The translations under genes were made by a program, and so were the position numbers. Positions 9,853 to 20,096 of a stretch of DNA of 64,000 bases are shown in pieces. Below the pieces are notes generated by a model. The model did not search any database. It had not been told where the DNA came from and worked only from the letters and a program-made list of their open reading frames with translations. The DNA is taken from contig DAIDAJ010000127.1 in the NCBI GenBank assembly GCA_027310665.1, positions 1-64,000 on the forward strand, given 5' to 3'. Each line of letters opens with the position of its first letter. The first letter of the stretch is position 1. Source of the DNA: Sideroxydans sp. GTDB taxonomy: Bacteria; Pseudomonadota; Gammaproteobacteria; Burkholderiales; Gallionellaceae.

Positions 9853-10938
9853 CTATTGCCGGGACACCAGCTTGTAATCCTCGGGTACAGTGAAGATGCT
9901 GTCGTGCAGCTGATCGAGTTTCAGCGACTTCACTTCGACGGTGAACGATAGTATCGGTTCGCCTTCGGCCTCTTTCATGGCCTCGTCGGTTTTCTTCTTT
10001 GCGAACATCCCGGTGAGGCTGGAGACCAGCCCGCTTGCGCTGGAAGGGATCGATTCCCGGCTGGAAGATTCGTTTTTCGCTTCCTTGGGGGCGCAGGCGT
10101 TGCCGTCCATATTCCACGCGAGGTGGGTCGAGATCGGGTATCCCTTGATCTTTTCCATTTGCCTGCCGGCATCCAGGAACGCCTTGAGGTCGGCCTGCTT
10201 CAGGGAGCTGGCCATGTAGGCCGAGATCAGTTTGGCGGCATCGGACGGGAGGATCTGCTGCTTGACGGTATTGGCAACAGCTCCTGCATAGGCACGCGCA
10301 TAGCTCTCTTCCATATTCAGCGCATCGCGTATGGATCGCGTCATCGGCGTGGTCCAGATATCCATGTTCATGATGCTGGTTGTGGTTCTTGCGGCATTGT
10401 CGCGCAGCTTGACCACCCACGCGACCTGGTACTCGTCGGTATCAAAGCCGTTGATGGTCTTTTTCTGGCCGGTCGATTTCACGGTGAAGCTGGTGTTCGC
10501 AACCGTCATGGTGCAACCGGACTCATGCCGGGGCTTGGGCTGCTCTGCCGTATCGTTCTGTTTGGGAGGTGCACGCTTCGATGTTTCCGTGCAGCCCTTC
10601 AGGGGGCATTCGGTGTATTCGTGCTTTTCGGTATCGAGCGTCCATTGCAGGTTGCGGTCGATGCGAGAGATTGTCGTTCCGGATTTTTTCCCGATCAGGT
10701 AGCCCGAGAATGTGCCGGTCCCCTTGAACATCGATTCGTCCCGGCGCATGTTGCTGCGGACATAATTCTGCTCAGTGCTTTCGGTCGGGAAGAAGCCCTT
10801 GATCCCGTTGTTGACGACCTGCCGTTCTATGACGGCGGTGGCGTGGAGCGGGGTGTTGTCGACGACCTCGACCGGTTTCGTGGCGCATCCTGCAAGCGCG
10901 GCCGCAACGGCAATGGTGCAAAGGGAATAGCGCAACAT
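9853..10938 (-). CDS. Hypothetical lipoprotein
   Basis: Lipobox (MLRYSLCTIAVAAALAGCATKP); no recognised domain. Confidence 0.65.
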   Translation of the reverse strand: MLRYSLCTIAVAAALAGCATKPVEVVDNTPLHATAVIERQVVNNGIKGFFPTESTEQNYVRSNMRRDESMFKGTGTFSGYLIGKKSGTTISRIDRNLQWTLDTEKHEYTECPLKGCTETSKRAPPKQNDTAEQPKPRHESGCTMTVANTSFTVKSTGQKKTINGFDTDEYQVAWVVKLRDNAARTTTSIMNMDIWTTPMTRSIRDALNMEESYARAYAGAVANTVKQQILPSDAAKLISAYMASSLKQADLKAFLDAGRQMEKIKGYPISTHLAWNMDGNACAPKEAKNESSSRESIPSSASGLVSSLTGMFAKKKTDEAMKEAEGEPILSFTVEVKSLKLDQLHDSIFTVPEDYKLVSRQ

Positions 10939-11085
10939 ATCACCTCCTGCTTTGATTTCCGGTATTTGCCAAGGATCCATTGCGACCGGATGGCCAAAGT
11001 TTAACAAACTTGGGCCGGTTCGTGGTCGAAGCGGGTGGTTGTGCGGGATCGATGCGCAGGGCAGTGCTGGTCGCGTGTGATCACC

Positions 11086-11769
11086 CTAACTTCGACCGGC
11101 GCTGCCGAGCAAGGGCAAGGTGGCGACCAAGTCCGCGAAGCGCTGTCCTTGTACAACGACATGGGCGGTGATTCGTGTCGCCGCAAGGTCGCCATCTTGC
11201 GCGAGGATCGCCTCGACGATGCCGGCATGTTCCGCGAATGAGGAATTCATCCGGTCCCGGACGCGCAGCTGAAGGCGCCGGTACGGCCTCAATCGCTTGC
11301 CCAGGGCGTTCGCCTGTTCTTCCAGAAATCCGTTATGGCTCGCCGCGTACAGCAACTGGTGGAACTGTTCGTTCAAGTGGTAGTAGGAGTCCGGGTCGTT
11401 CGCCTTCTGGGCTGCTTCACAGGCCTGGTGGGCTGCCATCAGTGCCTGTTGTTCGGGGTGCGTGATACGGCGTGCGGCGAGACGTCCGCACATGGCTTCC
11501 AGTTCGGCCATCACTTCGAACATCTCATAGAGCCGGTTCTGCGCGATCTCGGCGACGATCGCGCCGCGCCGCGGCCGTATCTCTACCAGACCCGCGGATG
11601 CCAGCTGGATGAGTGCTTCGCGGATCGGCGTGCGTGACACACCAAAGCTGTTTGCCAATTCGGTCTCGTCAAGACGCATTCCGGGCGGATAGACACCCGT
11701 GACGATGCGTTCCTCGATTTGATCGCCCATTTGCTCCGAGCGCCGTGACGTGCGTTGCTTGCTTTCCAT
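11086..11769 (-). CDS. GntR-family (FCD) transcriptional regulator, divergent from the malonate/TRAP operon
   Basis: N-terminal winged helix (EERIVTGVYPPGMRLDETELANSFGVSRTPIREAL) plus FCD domain. Confidence 0.9.
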   Translation of the reverse strand: MESKQRTSRRSEQMGDQIEERIVTGVYPPGMRLDETELANSFGVSRTPIREALIQLASAGLVEIRPRRGAIVAEIAQNRLYEMFEVMAELEAMCGRLAARRITHPEQQALMAAHQACEAAQKANDPDSYYHLNEQFHQLLYAASHNGFLEEQANALGKRLRPYRRLQLRVRDRMNSSFAEHAGIVEAILAQDGDLAATRITAHVVVQGQRFADLVATLPLLGSAGRS

Positions 11770-11835
11770 GCGGCTCCTGATGCGGCTGCTAAAAAATTAT
11801 GGCATTGACAACAATTACCCAGGCAGTCAATATTG

Positions 11836-11864
11836 CATACATTGTATGATATTTTGTATACAAA
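11836..11864. promoter_or_regulatory. Two palindromic candidate operators for the divergent GntR regulator
   Basis: CATACattGTATG (11836-11848) and TTTGTATACAAA (11853-11864), between the regulator and dctP. Confidence 0.6.
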
Positions 11865-11964
11865 GTAATAAATGATTGATTTTGGGTATTTTAGATAGGG
11901 GCTGTTGCTTCAGTAGATTAACTGCCTGCCTGTGTTTCGTTCATACATCAAAGGGAGATTTCCA

Positions 11965-12990
11965 ATGACCATTACTCGTCGCAGCATCCTTATGTGTTTT
12001 GCAGCAGCCTCACTTTGTGCGTTGTTTACCCGCCCAGCCCTGGCTGCGGACCCGGTGACCCTGAAGATATCCCACCAGTTTCCCGGCGGCACCATCGATG
12101 CAGGCGACTTCCGCGACCGGCTGTGCCGCCGTTTCGCTGCGGAGATCGAGAAGCGCAGTGGTGGCGCACTGAAAGGGACTGTCTATGCCGGTTCTTCGTT
12201 GATGAAGACCAACGCCCAGTTCAGCGCCCTTAGGAAAGGCGCGCTGGACATGTCGCTGGTGCCCCTCAACTACGCGGGAGGCGAAGTGCCGGAAACGAAC
12301 ATCGGACTGATGCCCGGCATGGTCACGTCCTACGAGCAGGCCGCGAAATGGAAGAATGCCGAAGTCGGCAAGGCGTTGTCCGAAGTGCTCGCCAACAAGG
12401 GTGTGATCATCGTCAGCTGGATCTGGCAGGCGGGTGGTGTGGCAAGCCGCACCACGCCCATCGTCGATCCGTCGGATGCCAAGGGACTGAAGATCCGCGG
12501 CGGCAGCAAGGAAATGGATATGGTGCTCAAGGAAGCCGGGGCCGCCGTGCTGGATATGCCCTCGAACGAGATCTATGCCGCGATGCAGACGGGCGCACTG
12601 GACGCCGCGATGACTTCGTCCACCAGCCTGATCTCCTTCCGTCTGGAAGAAGTTGCCAAGCACCTGACCACCGGCCGCGGCAAGACCTACTGGTTCATGC
12701 TGGAGCCGCTGATGATCTCCAAGTCGGTCTTCGACCAGCTTCCCAAAGCCCAGCAGGACCTGATCATGACGGTCGGCGCGGAGATGGAGAAATTCGCGAT
12801 GGAGCAGGCCAAGGCGGACGACCAGGCAGTTGCGGCGGTGTATCAGAAAGCCGGCGGAAAAGCCTATGACCTGTCGGATGCTTCGGTCAAGAAATGGCAG
12901 GCGATCGCACGTGACACGGCATGGAAGAACTATGGCGAGAAGAGCGAGAGCTGTGCACGTATCCTCAAGCTGGCCGAGAAGTTGTTGTGA
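11965..12990 (+). CDS. TRAP transporter solute-binding subunit (DctP family)
   Basis: Signal peptide; LKISHQFPGGTIDAGDFRDRLCRRFAAEIEKRSGG; followed by DctQ and DctM. Confidence 0.9.
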   Translation: MTITRRSILMCFAAASLCALFTRPALAADPVTLKISHQFPGGTIDAGDFRDRLCRRFAAEIEKRSGGALKGTVYAGSSLMKTNAQFSALRKGALDMSLVPLNYAGGEVPETNIGLMPGMVTSYEQAAKWKNAEVGKALSEVLANKGVIIVSWIWQAGGVASRTTPIVDPSDAKGLKIRGGSKEMDMVLKEAGAAVLDMPSNEIYAAMQTGALDAAMTSSTSLISFRLEEVAKHLTTGRGKTYWFMLEPLMISKSVFDQLPKAQQDLIMTVGAEMEKFAMEQAKADDQAVAAVYQKAGGKAYDLSDASVKKWQAIARDTAWKNYGEKSESCARILKLAEKLL

Positions 12991-13544
12991 GTCACGGGGT
13001 TGAACTGGAGGGCACAAAGCCCTCCCTGACCCCGCAAGTCGGCGGTGTGCTGGGGGCGCTGGCCAAGTGGCAGGCGAAGATCAACAGTTACGTGCTGTTC
13101 GTTTCAATGATCGCACTTCTGGCGGCCTGCCTGGTTCTTACGCTGAGTGTGGTGATGCGCTATTTCCTGAAATTGCCCACCGATTGGCAGGATGAGGTTT
13201 CCGTCTTCCTGCTGGTCGGCGCGGTGTTCATGTGCGGTGCATATGTGCAAGCTGAGCGCGGCCATATTGGCATCGGCGCGCTGGAAGGTTTCTTCTCGCC
13301 GGCGGCCAACCGCATACGCCTGCTGTTCTGCGATATCGCTTCCCTGGCATTCTGCTCGTTCTTTACCTACAAGACCTGGAGCATGCTGCATGAGGCGGTC
13401 GTCGAAGGCCAGACGACTTCTTCGACATGGAGCCCGCCCCTGTGGATACCTTACGGCCTGATGGCGGCAGGGATGAGCCTGCTGTGCCTGCAGATGCTGC
13501 TGCAGATATTGATTGCGTTGAAGACCAAAGGAGCGGCAAATTGA
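12987..13544 (+). CDS. TRAP transporter small permease (DctQ family)
   Basis: Four TM segments; MRYFLKLPTDWQDEVSVFLLVGAVFMCGAY; likely GTG start overlapping the dctP stop. Confidence 0.85.
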   Translation: MSHGVELEGTKPSLTPQVGGVLGALAKWQAKINSYVLFVSMIALLAACLVLTLSVVMRYFLKLPTDWQDEVSVFLLVGAVFMCGAYVQAERGHIGIGALEGFFSPAANRIRLLFCDIASLAFCSFFTYKTWSMLHEAVVEGQTTSSTWSPPLWIPYGLMAAGMSLLCLQMLLQILIALKTKGAAN

Positions 13545-14896
13545 GTGTCGGCATCATTGGAGTACTGTACGGACTTGGCACCCTGCTGTTCATGTTTTCG
13601 GGCATGCCGATCGCATTTGCCCTCGGCAGCATCGCTGTGCTGTTCATGTTCATCTTCATGCCGGGGTCGTCGCTGGATACGGTCACGCTGAACGTCTACG
13701 AAGAGATGGCCAACATCACGCTGCTGTCGGTCCCGCTCTTCATCCTCAAGGGAGCGGCCATCGGCAAGTCGCGCGCAGGCGCCGATCTCTACCTGGCCAT
13801 CCATGCCTGGATGCACAAGATCCCGGGCGGACTGGGTATTGCGAACGTGTTCGCCAGCGCCCTGTTCGCCGCCATGTCGGGTTCGAGCCCGGCCACCTGT
13901 TCCGCGATCGGTAGCGCGGGCATTCCGGAGATGCGCGCACGCGGCTATTCGCCGCGCTTCGCGGCCGGCATCATCGCGGCAGGCGGCACGCTCGGCATCC
14001 TGCTGCCGCCGTCCATCGTGATGATCCTGTTCTCTGTCGCGGCCGAGCAATCGCTGGGCAGGCTGTTCCTGGCAGGGATCGGCCCTGGCGTCCTGATGGT
14101 GGCCCTGTTCTCCGGCTATGCCGCATTCCGCTACAAGAAAGAATATAGGGAAGCGCTCGACATCTACAATCAGGGCGGAAAGAAATCGGCGTATCTCGAC
14201 GCGATGACGTTGACGCTCTACGACAAGTTCAGGCTGCTGCCCCGTGTCGTTCCCTTCGTCACTTTGCTGGTCGGTGTCATGGTCGCGCTCTATGGCGGGT
14301 TCGCCACACCGTCCGAAACTGCCGGCCTGGGCGGGCTCCTGGCGCTGTGCCTGATCGCGGTCATCTACAGGATGTGGCGGCCGTCGCAGCTCAAGCCCGT
14401 CCTGTCCAGTACGCTGAAGGAATCAACCATGCTGATGTTCATCATCGGCATGTCGCTGCTCTATTCCTACGTCATGAGCTACCTGCATATCAGCCAGTCC
14501 GCGGCGGAAGCCATCGTTGCGCTGAGCCTGTCCAAGTGGGCGCTGTTGAGCGTGATCCTGCTGATGGTCGTGGTGCTGGGTTTCTTCCTGCCGCCGGTAT
14601 CGATCATCCTGATGACGGCACCGATCATATTGCCGCCGCTCAAGGCCGCCGGCTTCGACCTGATCTGGTTCGGCGTGGTCATGACCATCGTCATGGAGAT
14701 GGGACTGATCCACCCGCCGGTGGGACTCAACATCTTCGTCATCAAGAACATCGCGCCGGACATCCCGCTGAAAGACATCATCTGGGGAGTGATCCCCTTC
14801 GTCGGGCTCATGATGTTTGCGGTGCTGCTGATCTGCATCTTCCCGGGGATCGCCACCTGGTTCCCCGACATGGTCTACGGCATGAGCAATAAATGA
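13541..14896 (+). CDS. TRAP transporter large permease (DctM family)
   Basis: FSGMPIAFALG...GSSPATCSAIGSAGIPEM...GGTLGILLPPSIVMI; likely TTG start overlapping the dctQ stop. Confidence 0.9.
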   Translation: MSVGIIGVLYGLGTLLFMFSGMPIAFALGSIAVLFMFIFMPGSSLDTVTLNVYEEMANITLLSVPLFILKGAAIGKSRAGADLYLAIHAWMHKIPGGLGIANVFASALFAAMSGSSPATCSAIGSAGIPEMRARGYSPRFAAGIIAAGGTLGILLPPSIVMILFSVAAEQSLGRLFLAGIGPGVLMVALFSGYAAFRYKKEYREALDIYNQGGKKSAYLDAMTLTLYDKFRLLPRVVPFVTLLVGVMVALYGGFATPSETAGLGGLLALCLIAVIYRMWRPSQLKPVLSSTLKESTMLMFIIGMSLLYSYVMSYLHISQSAAEAIVALSLSKWALLSVILLMVVVLGFFLPPVSIILMTAPIILPPLKAAGFDLIWFGVVMTIVMEMGLIHPPVGLNIFVIKNIAPDIPLKDIIWGVIPFVGLMMFAVLLICIFPGIATWFPDMVYGMSNK

Positions 14897-14924
14897 TCGC
14901 CATGAACTACAGCAGGCAAACAAC

Positions 14925-16586
14925 ATGAACGCTCCGGACATTTCTGAAAAGCGCTGGGACACACTGGCACGCAGCCGGGCCGCACGGCTGGCGCGGGCGG
15001 GCCATCTGGCCACTGGCTGCATCGTGTCCGCAGACGATATCGTGCAATTGCTCGAGGCCGTGATTGAGCCCGGCGACCGCGTCTGCATCGAGGGCAACAA
15101 CCAGAAACAGGCGGACTTCCTGGCACGCAGCCTGGTCAAGACCGATCCCTCGCGCCTGCGCGACCTGCACCTGGTGCAATCGGTGCTGGCCCTGCCCGAG
15201 CACATCGACCTGATCGAGCGCGGTCAGGTGAGCCGCATCGACTTCTCCTTCTCCGGCCCGCAGGCGGCACGTCTGGCGCGCCTGGTGGAGAGCAGGAAGA
15301 TCGCCATCGGCGCGATCCATACCTACCTCGAATTGTTCGCACGCTATTTCGTCGACCTGACACCGCGTGTCGCACTGATCGCAGCGCAGGCAGCCGACCG
15401 CGAAGGCAACCTGTATACCGGCCCCAACACCGAGGATACGCCGGCCATCGTCGAGGCCACGACCTTCAAGGGCGGCATTGTCATCGCGCAGGTCAACGAG
15501 ATCGTGGACAAGCTGCCGCGCGTGGACATCCCGGCGGACTGGGTGGACTTCGTCGTGAAGGCGCCGACGCCGCATTACATCGAGCCGCTGTTCACCCGCG
15601 ATCCCGCCCAGATCACCGAGATCCAGGTGCTGATGGGGATGATCGCGATCAAGGGGCTGTATGCGGAATACGGCATCAAGCGCCTCAATCACGGCATCGG
15701 CTTCGACACTGCGGCGATCGAATTGCTGCTCCCGACCTACGCCGCAGACCTGGGGCTGAAAGGGAAGATATGCACGCATTGGGCGCTGAACCCGCATCCG
15801 ACGCTGATCCCCGCGATCGAGGCCGGCTTCGTCGAGTCGGTGCATTCCTTCGGATCCGAGGTCGGCATGGAACGCTACACCGCCGCGCGGCCTGACGTCT
15901 TCTTCACCGGGGCGGACGGTTCGATGCGCTCCAACCGCGCCTTCTGCCAGGCCGCCGGCCATTACGCCTGCGACCTGTTCATCGGCTCTACCTTGCAGAT
16001 CGACCTGCACGGCAACAGCTCGACCGCGACCAAGGGGCGCATCGCCGGATTCGGCGGTGCGCCTAACATGGGCGCCGATGCGCGCGGCCGCCGCCACGCA
16101 TCGCCGGCCTGGTTGCGTGCCGGCCGCGAAGGACGCGGGGACATCGCGATGCCGCGCGGACAGAAACTGGTCGTGCAGATCGTGGAGACCTTTCGCGAGC
16201 ATATGGAACCCGCGTTCGTCGAACGCCTCGACGCTTGGGAACTGGCGGCCACCGCGAACATGGAACTGCCGCCGGTGATGATCTACGGCGAGGACCTGAC
16301 GCACATCATTACAGAGGAGGGCATCGCCAACCTGCTGCTGTGCCGGACGCCGCAGGAACGCGAACAGGCCATTCGCGGCGTGGCGGGTTACACGCCGGTC
16401 GGCATGGCGCGCGACCTGCGCATGGTGGAGAACCTGCGCGATCGCGGCATCATCCGCCGCCCGGAAGATATGGGCATCCGCAAGAGCGACGCGACGCGCG
16501 ACCTGCTTGCCGCGCGCAGCGTCAAGGACCTGGTGTATGCCTCTGGCGGTCTGTATGACCCGCCCAGGCAATTCCGCAACTGGTGA
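14925..16586 (+). CDS. mdcA: Malonate decarboxylase alpha subunit (malonate-ACP transferase)
   Basis: 553 aa MdcA-type sequence; operon order mdcA-C-D-E-G-B-H. Confidence 0.94.
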   Translation: MNAPDISEKRWDTLARSRAARLARAGHLATGCIVSADDIVQLLEAVIEPGDRVCIEGNNQKQADFLARSLVKTDPSRLRDLHLVQSVLALPEHIDLIERGQVSRIDFSFSGPQAARLARLVESRKIAIGAIHTYLELFARYFVDLTPRVALIAAQAADREGNLYTGPNTEDTPAIVEATTFKGGIVIAQVNEIVDKLPRVDIPADWVDFVVKAPTPHYIEPLFTRDPAQITEIQVLMGMIAIKGLYAEYGIKRLNHGIGFDTAAIELLLPTYAADLGLKGKICTHWALNPHPTLIPAIEAGFVESVHSFGSEVGMERYTAARPDVFFTGADGSMRSNRAFCQAAGHYACDLFIGSTLQIDLHGNSSTATKGRIAGFGGAPNMGADARGRRHASPAWLRAGREGRGDIAMPRGQKLVVQIVETFREHMEPAFVERLDAWELAATANMELPPVMIYGEDLTHIITEEGIANLLLCRTPQEREQAIRGVAGYTPVGMARDLRMVENLRDRGIIRRPEDMGIRKSDATRDLLAARSVKDLVYASGGLYDPPRQFRNW

Positions 16587-16600
16587 CAGGACAACAGACA

Positions 16601-16918
16601 ATGGAACAATTCTCGCTCACGCTGCCGTCAGACGCTTTACCGCAAAACATCGCAAGTGCCACGCTATGCGGTGTCGTCTCGTCCGGCAATCTGGAGATCC
16701 TGGTTGAGCCGGCTGCGGCTTCCGATGCCTGCCGGATCGTGGTCAATACCTCTGCGCACGGCTTCCGCGACATCTGGGAGGCCGTGCTGAAGGACTTCGC
16801 CCGCCGCCATAGTGTCGGCGGTCTCAGCCTCTCCATCAACGATGCGGGCGCCACACCGGCGGTGGTCAGCCTGCGTCTCGACCAGGCTTTCGAAACGTGC
16901 CGCGGAGAGCTCGCATGA
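16601..16918 (+). CDS. mdcC: Malonate decarboxylase acyl carrier protein (delta subunit)
   Basis: Small ORF between mdcA and mdcD containing VVSSGNLEILVEP...DFARRHSVGGLSLSINDAGATPAVVSLRL. Confidence 0.9.
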   Translation: MEQFSLTLPSDALPQNIASATLCGVVSSGNLEILVEPAAASDACRIVVNTSAHGFRDIWEAVLKDFARRHSVGGLSLSINDAGATPAVVSLRLDQAFETCRGELA

Positions 16919-17811
16919 ACGGCCTTCAGATCAGCTACTTTGAAGCTTCCGCGCGAAAACGCCTGAGCGAGCTGGTCGATGCCGGCTCCCTGGTTGAGTT
17001 TTGCCCCCCGGAGATGAGGCAGACCAGTCCGCATCTGGCAATGCTGGATGCACCGCTGGCATTCGACGACGGCGTGGTGACCGGTCGTGCCTCGCTTTCG
17101 GGGCACAAGGTGCTGATTGCCGCACAGGAAGGTCGCTTCAACGGCGGCGCCGTAGGCGAAGTGCACGGCGCGAAGATACGCGGCCTGCTCGACCGTGCGC
17201 TGAGCGAACGTCCGGCTGCGGTGCTGCTGTTGATCGATTCGGGCGGTGTGCGCCTGCACGAAGCCAACGCAGGGCTGATCGCCATCTCCGAGATCATGCG
17301 CGCCGTGTTGCGCGTCCAGGCTGCGGGCATTCCGGTGTTCGCGCTCGTCGGTGGCTCCTGCGGCGCATTCGGCGGCATGGGGATCGTCACCCGTTTGTGC
17401 ACGGAAGTGGTCATGTCGGAACAGGGCAGGCTCGGCCTGTCCGGACCCGAAGTGATCGAAACGGTCAAAGGCGTGGAAGAGTTCGATTCGCGCGACCGTG
17501 CATTGGTGTGGCGCATCACCGGAGGCAAGCTGCGCCGCGCACTGGGCGAGGCGACGCTGCTGGTCGACGACCTGATCCCGGCATTCCGCACTGCTGCTGC
17601 CAAGCTGATCGAACGCTATCGGGCGCATCCGCCTGTGCCTGCCGATCTCGATGAGCTGCTTGGGGCACAGGCTGAATTGACTGAACGCAGCGTACGATTT
17701 GCCGCTGCGCGTGACGGACGGGAGATATGGCAGGCTGATTTTGCCGAGGCATCCCGTGTCCCTGAAATGACCGTCGCCGAATTCAATGCGCTGCTAGGGG
17801 AGGCCGCATGA
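16915..17811 (+). CDS. mdcD: Malonate decarboxylase beta subunit
   Basis: Carboxyltransferase fold (LLLIDSGGVRLHEANAGLIA...GGSCGAFGGMGI); ATG overlaps the mdcC stop. Confidence 0.93.
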   Translation: MNGLQISYFEASARKRLSELVDAGSLVEFCPPEMRQTSPHLAMLDAPLAFDDGVVTGRASLSGHKVLIAAQEGRFNGGAVGEVHGAKIRGLLDRALSERPAAVLLLIDSGGVRLHEANAGLIAISEIMRAVLRVQAAGIPVFALVGGSCGAFGGMGIVTRLCTEVVMSEQGRLGLSGPEVIETVKGVEEFDSRDRALVWRITGGKLRRALGEATLLVDDLIPAFRTAAAKLIERYRAHPPVPADLDELLGAQAELTERSVRFAAARDGREIWQADFAEASRVPEMTVAEFNALLGEAA

Positions 17812-18530
17812 ACGGGCAGACGATGTACGACCGCCTGTTCGGGGCGGATGCCCACACGCTGGTCGCCGACGGCCTCTTCCTGCACGGAACGGCCAGGATC
17901 GGCACGCAGGAAGTTGCAGTGATCGGGACGCTGGACCATGCCGCGATCGACGTATCCATCGCACTCCGGATCGCGGAGGCGGTACTGCATGTGGTGCGCG
18001 ACGATGCCGCCGACGGCAAGCCGCCGCGTCCTATCGTATTTATGGCGGACACGCAGGGTCAGGCGCTATCGAGACACGAGGAGTTGCTCGGGCTCAACGG
18101 CTATTTCGCCCATATCGTGCGCTGTGTCGATCTGGCGCGCAGGCAGGGGCACCGCTTGCTGACCGTCATCAGCGGCGAGGCCGTCAGCGGAGGCTTCCTT
18201 GCCTATGGACTGATGGCCGACCGCATCTGCGCGCTGCCGAAATCACAGGTACGCGTGATGGACCTGCGCGCGATGTCGCGCGTCACCAAGATCAGCCTCG
18301 AACGGCTTGAGGAACTCGCGAAACAGTCTCCGGTCTTCGCCCCCGGCGCCGAGAATTACTGGCGCATGGGCGGCATCCACGAGCTATGGTCGGAAGACGA
18401 TGACTGGTCTGCATGTCTGGCCGCTGCACTTGGCAAGGTTGCAAGCTCGGATGACCGTGCCGCGATCGGGCTTGAGCGCGGGGGGCGCTTGTTGGCCGCG
18501 CCGACGGCACAGCTCGTGGCGAACCCGTGA
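17808..18530 (+). CDS. mdcE: Malonate decarboxylase gamma subunit
   Basis: MdcE-like (VFMADTQGQALSRHEELLGLNGYFAHIVRCV...SGEAVSGGFLAYGLMADR). Confidence 0.92.
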   Translation: MNGQTMYDRLFGADAHTLVADGLFLHGTARIGTQEVAVIGTLDHAAIDVSIALRIAEAVLHVVRDDAADGKPPRPIVFMADTQGQALSRHEELLGLNGYFAHIVRCVDLARRQGHRLLTVISGEAVSGGFLAYGLMADRICALPKSQVRVMDLRAMSRVTKISLERLEELAKQSPVFAPGAENYWRMGGIHELWSEDDDWSACLAAALGKVASSDDRAAIGLERGGRLLAAPTAQLVANP

Positions 18531-19204
18531 ACCCTTCCAGGCTACGCCGTCACGATCTGGTCTGGCTCGATCCGGCGATCGACGCCGGCCTGTTTGCGGC
18601 TGCCGGGCAGCGCGATCTGGCGCGCGACTGGGTGAGCCGGGCTTTTCCGCTGGTCGTAGCCCGCCAATCCGGTAACCTCATCCAGGAAGCAGAGCAGATC
18701 ATGCTGGGGTTCACGCTGCCGTCTGCGCCGATGCGCACGCGTGTCCTGCTCCGCGCCGACCGTGCGGCGATCATTCGTCACTCGCGTCCATTGCCGTTGT
18801 CGGAAGCGATGCAGCACGCACCGGTCGGATGGCGAGCCGGACTGGAAAACCTGTGCACTCTGCTTGAGAGAACCGGGACGGAAGCCCGTGTATACGGTTC
18901 GCTGTCGTCCGAGATATTCACCCGCATGCGGTATCTCGACGAGGCCAGCGATCTCGACCTGCTGCTGGAATGCGGCGCATCCACAAGACTGCGCGAACTG
19001 CTTGCCGGACTGGAGGATTTTCCGCCGCAGGTTCCGCGCATTGACGGAGAGGTACTGTCGGCATCGGGATGGGCGGTCGCCTGGCGCGAACTGGCGTCGG
19101 CTGTGCGTACTGGCACTCAGCGGCAAGTGCTCGCCAAGTCAGATCGTGAAGCCCGTCTGATCGCTGTCGATGAGTTCACCCAACCGATTCTGCAGCCCGC
19201 CTGA
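18527..19204 (+). CDS. mdcG: Malonate decarboxylase holo-ACP synthase (phosphoribosyl-dephospho-CoA transferase)
   Basis: RLRRHDLVWL start; nucleotidyltransferase-like VYGSLSSEIFTRMRYLDEASDLDLLLE. Confidence 0.9.
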   Translation: MNPSRLRRHDLVWLDPAIDAGLFAAAGQRDLARDWVSRAFPLVVARQSGNLIQEAEQIMLGFTLPSAPMRTRVLLRADRAAIIRHSRPLPLSEAMQHAPVGWRAGLENLCTLLERTGTEARVYGSLSSEIFTRMRYLDEASDLDLLLECGASTRLRELLAGLEDFPPQVPRIDGEVLSASGWAVAWRELASAVRTGTQRQVLAKSDREARLIAVDEFTQPILQPA

Positions 19205-19205
19205 G

Positions 19206-20093
19206 ATGGGAGCCGCAGTCATTCACCTGGCCGGAAACGCGGAAGATTCCGGCAGCCTGGAAGAAGAGCATTCTCGTCTCGACCGTCTGTGCCTGGAGGC
19301 GCTCAGGCACGAGGTGATGGCGTGGCCCAAGCCCGGCTTGGTCTCGCCGGTCGATTCGGGCAGCCATCGCGACATGCATCTGGGCACGTTCTTCGCCAGC
19401 ATCGCCGCGCTGCAGGGCAGCTTTGCCGAACTTGCGCGTGCGGGCGAGGCCGGATCATCCTTCTCCGCGCTGCAGGCGATCGGACTGGAAGCGGAACGAA
19501 AGATGCTGATCGCCACCGGCGGCATCAACACGCATCGCGGTGCGATCTTCAACCTCGGTCTGCTCGCAGCGGCGGCCGCGCGGCGCAAGTCGGACAAGGC
19601 ATCGGCAGGGCTCGCGTGCGGCGATGTCGTCGCGAGGATATGGGGTGCGGAGATTCTCGCGGGCCGCAAGGAATCGCCTGCTTCGCATGGCAACCATGTG
19701 TTCCGGAGATTCGCGGCCGGCGGCGCGCGCGTGGAAGCGGCCGCGGGTTTCCCGACCGTCTACAGCATCGGCCTGCCGGCGTTGCGCCGCCTTCTGCAGG
19801 CCGGGCATGACCGAGAGACGGCACTGATCGGCGCCTTGATGACCTTGATGGAACACCTGCCCGACACCAATGTGCTTTGGCGGGATGGGGAAGGCGGCCT
19901 CGATTTCGTGCGCCGTTCCGCTGCCGGCTTCAATCGTTCGGGCGGAGTGGATGCGCCGGGCTGGCGGGCACGATTGCTGGACCTGCATCGCGCTTTCATT
20001 GCACGCAACCTCAGCCCGGGCGGAAGCGCCGATCTGGTGGCCGCGACCTGGGCGGTGCATCAGATCGAAGCCCTGCGCGCGCAAGTCCATTGA
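19206..20093 (+). CDS. mdcB: Triphosphoribosyl-dephospho-CoA synthase
   Basis: CitG/MdcB motifs: WPKPGLVSPVDSGSHRDMHLGTF, GGINTHRGAIFNLGLL. Confidence 0.9.
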   Translation: MGAAVIHLAGNAEDSGSLEEEHSRLDRLCLEALRHEVMAWPKPGLVSPVDSGSHRDMHLGTFFASIAALQGSFAELARAGEAGSSFSALQAIGLEAERKMLIATGGINTHRGAIFNLGLLAAAAARRKSDKASAGLACGDVVARIWGAEILAGRKESPASHGNHVFRRFAAGGARVEAAAGFPTVYSIGLPALRRLLQAGHDRETALIGALMTLMEHLPDTNVLWRDGEGGLDFVRRSAAGFNRSGGVDAPGWRARLLDLHRAFIARNLSPGGSADLVAATWAVHQIEALRAQVH

Positions 20094-20096
20094 TAT

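Noticed and set aside
14907-16601. 564-aa minus-strand ORF
   Set aside because: Antisense shadow of mdcA.
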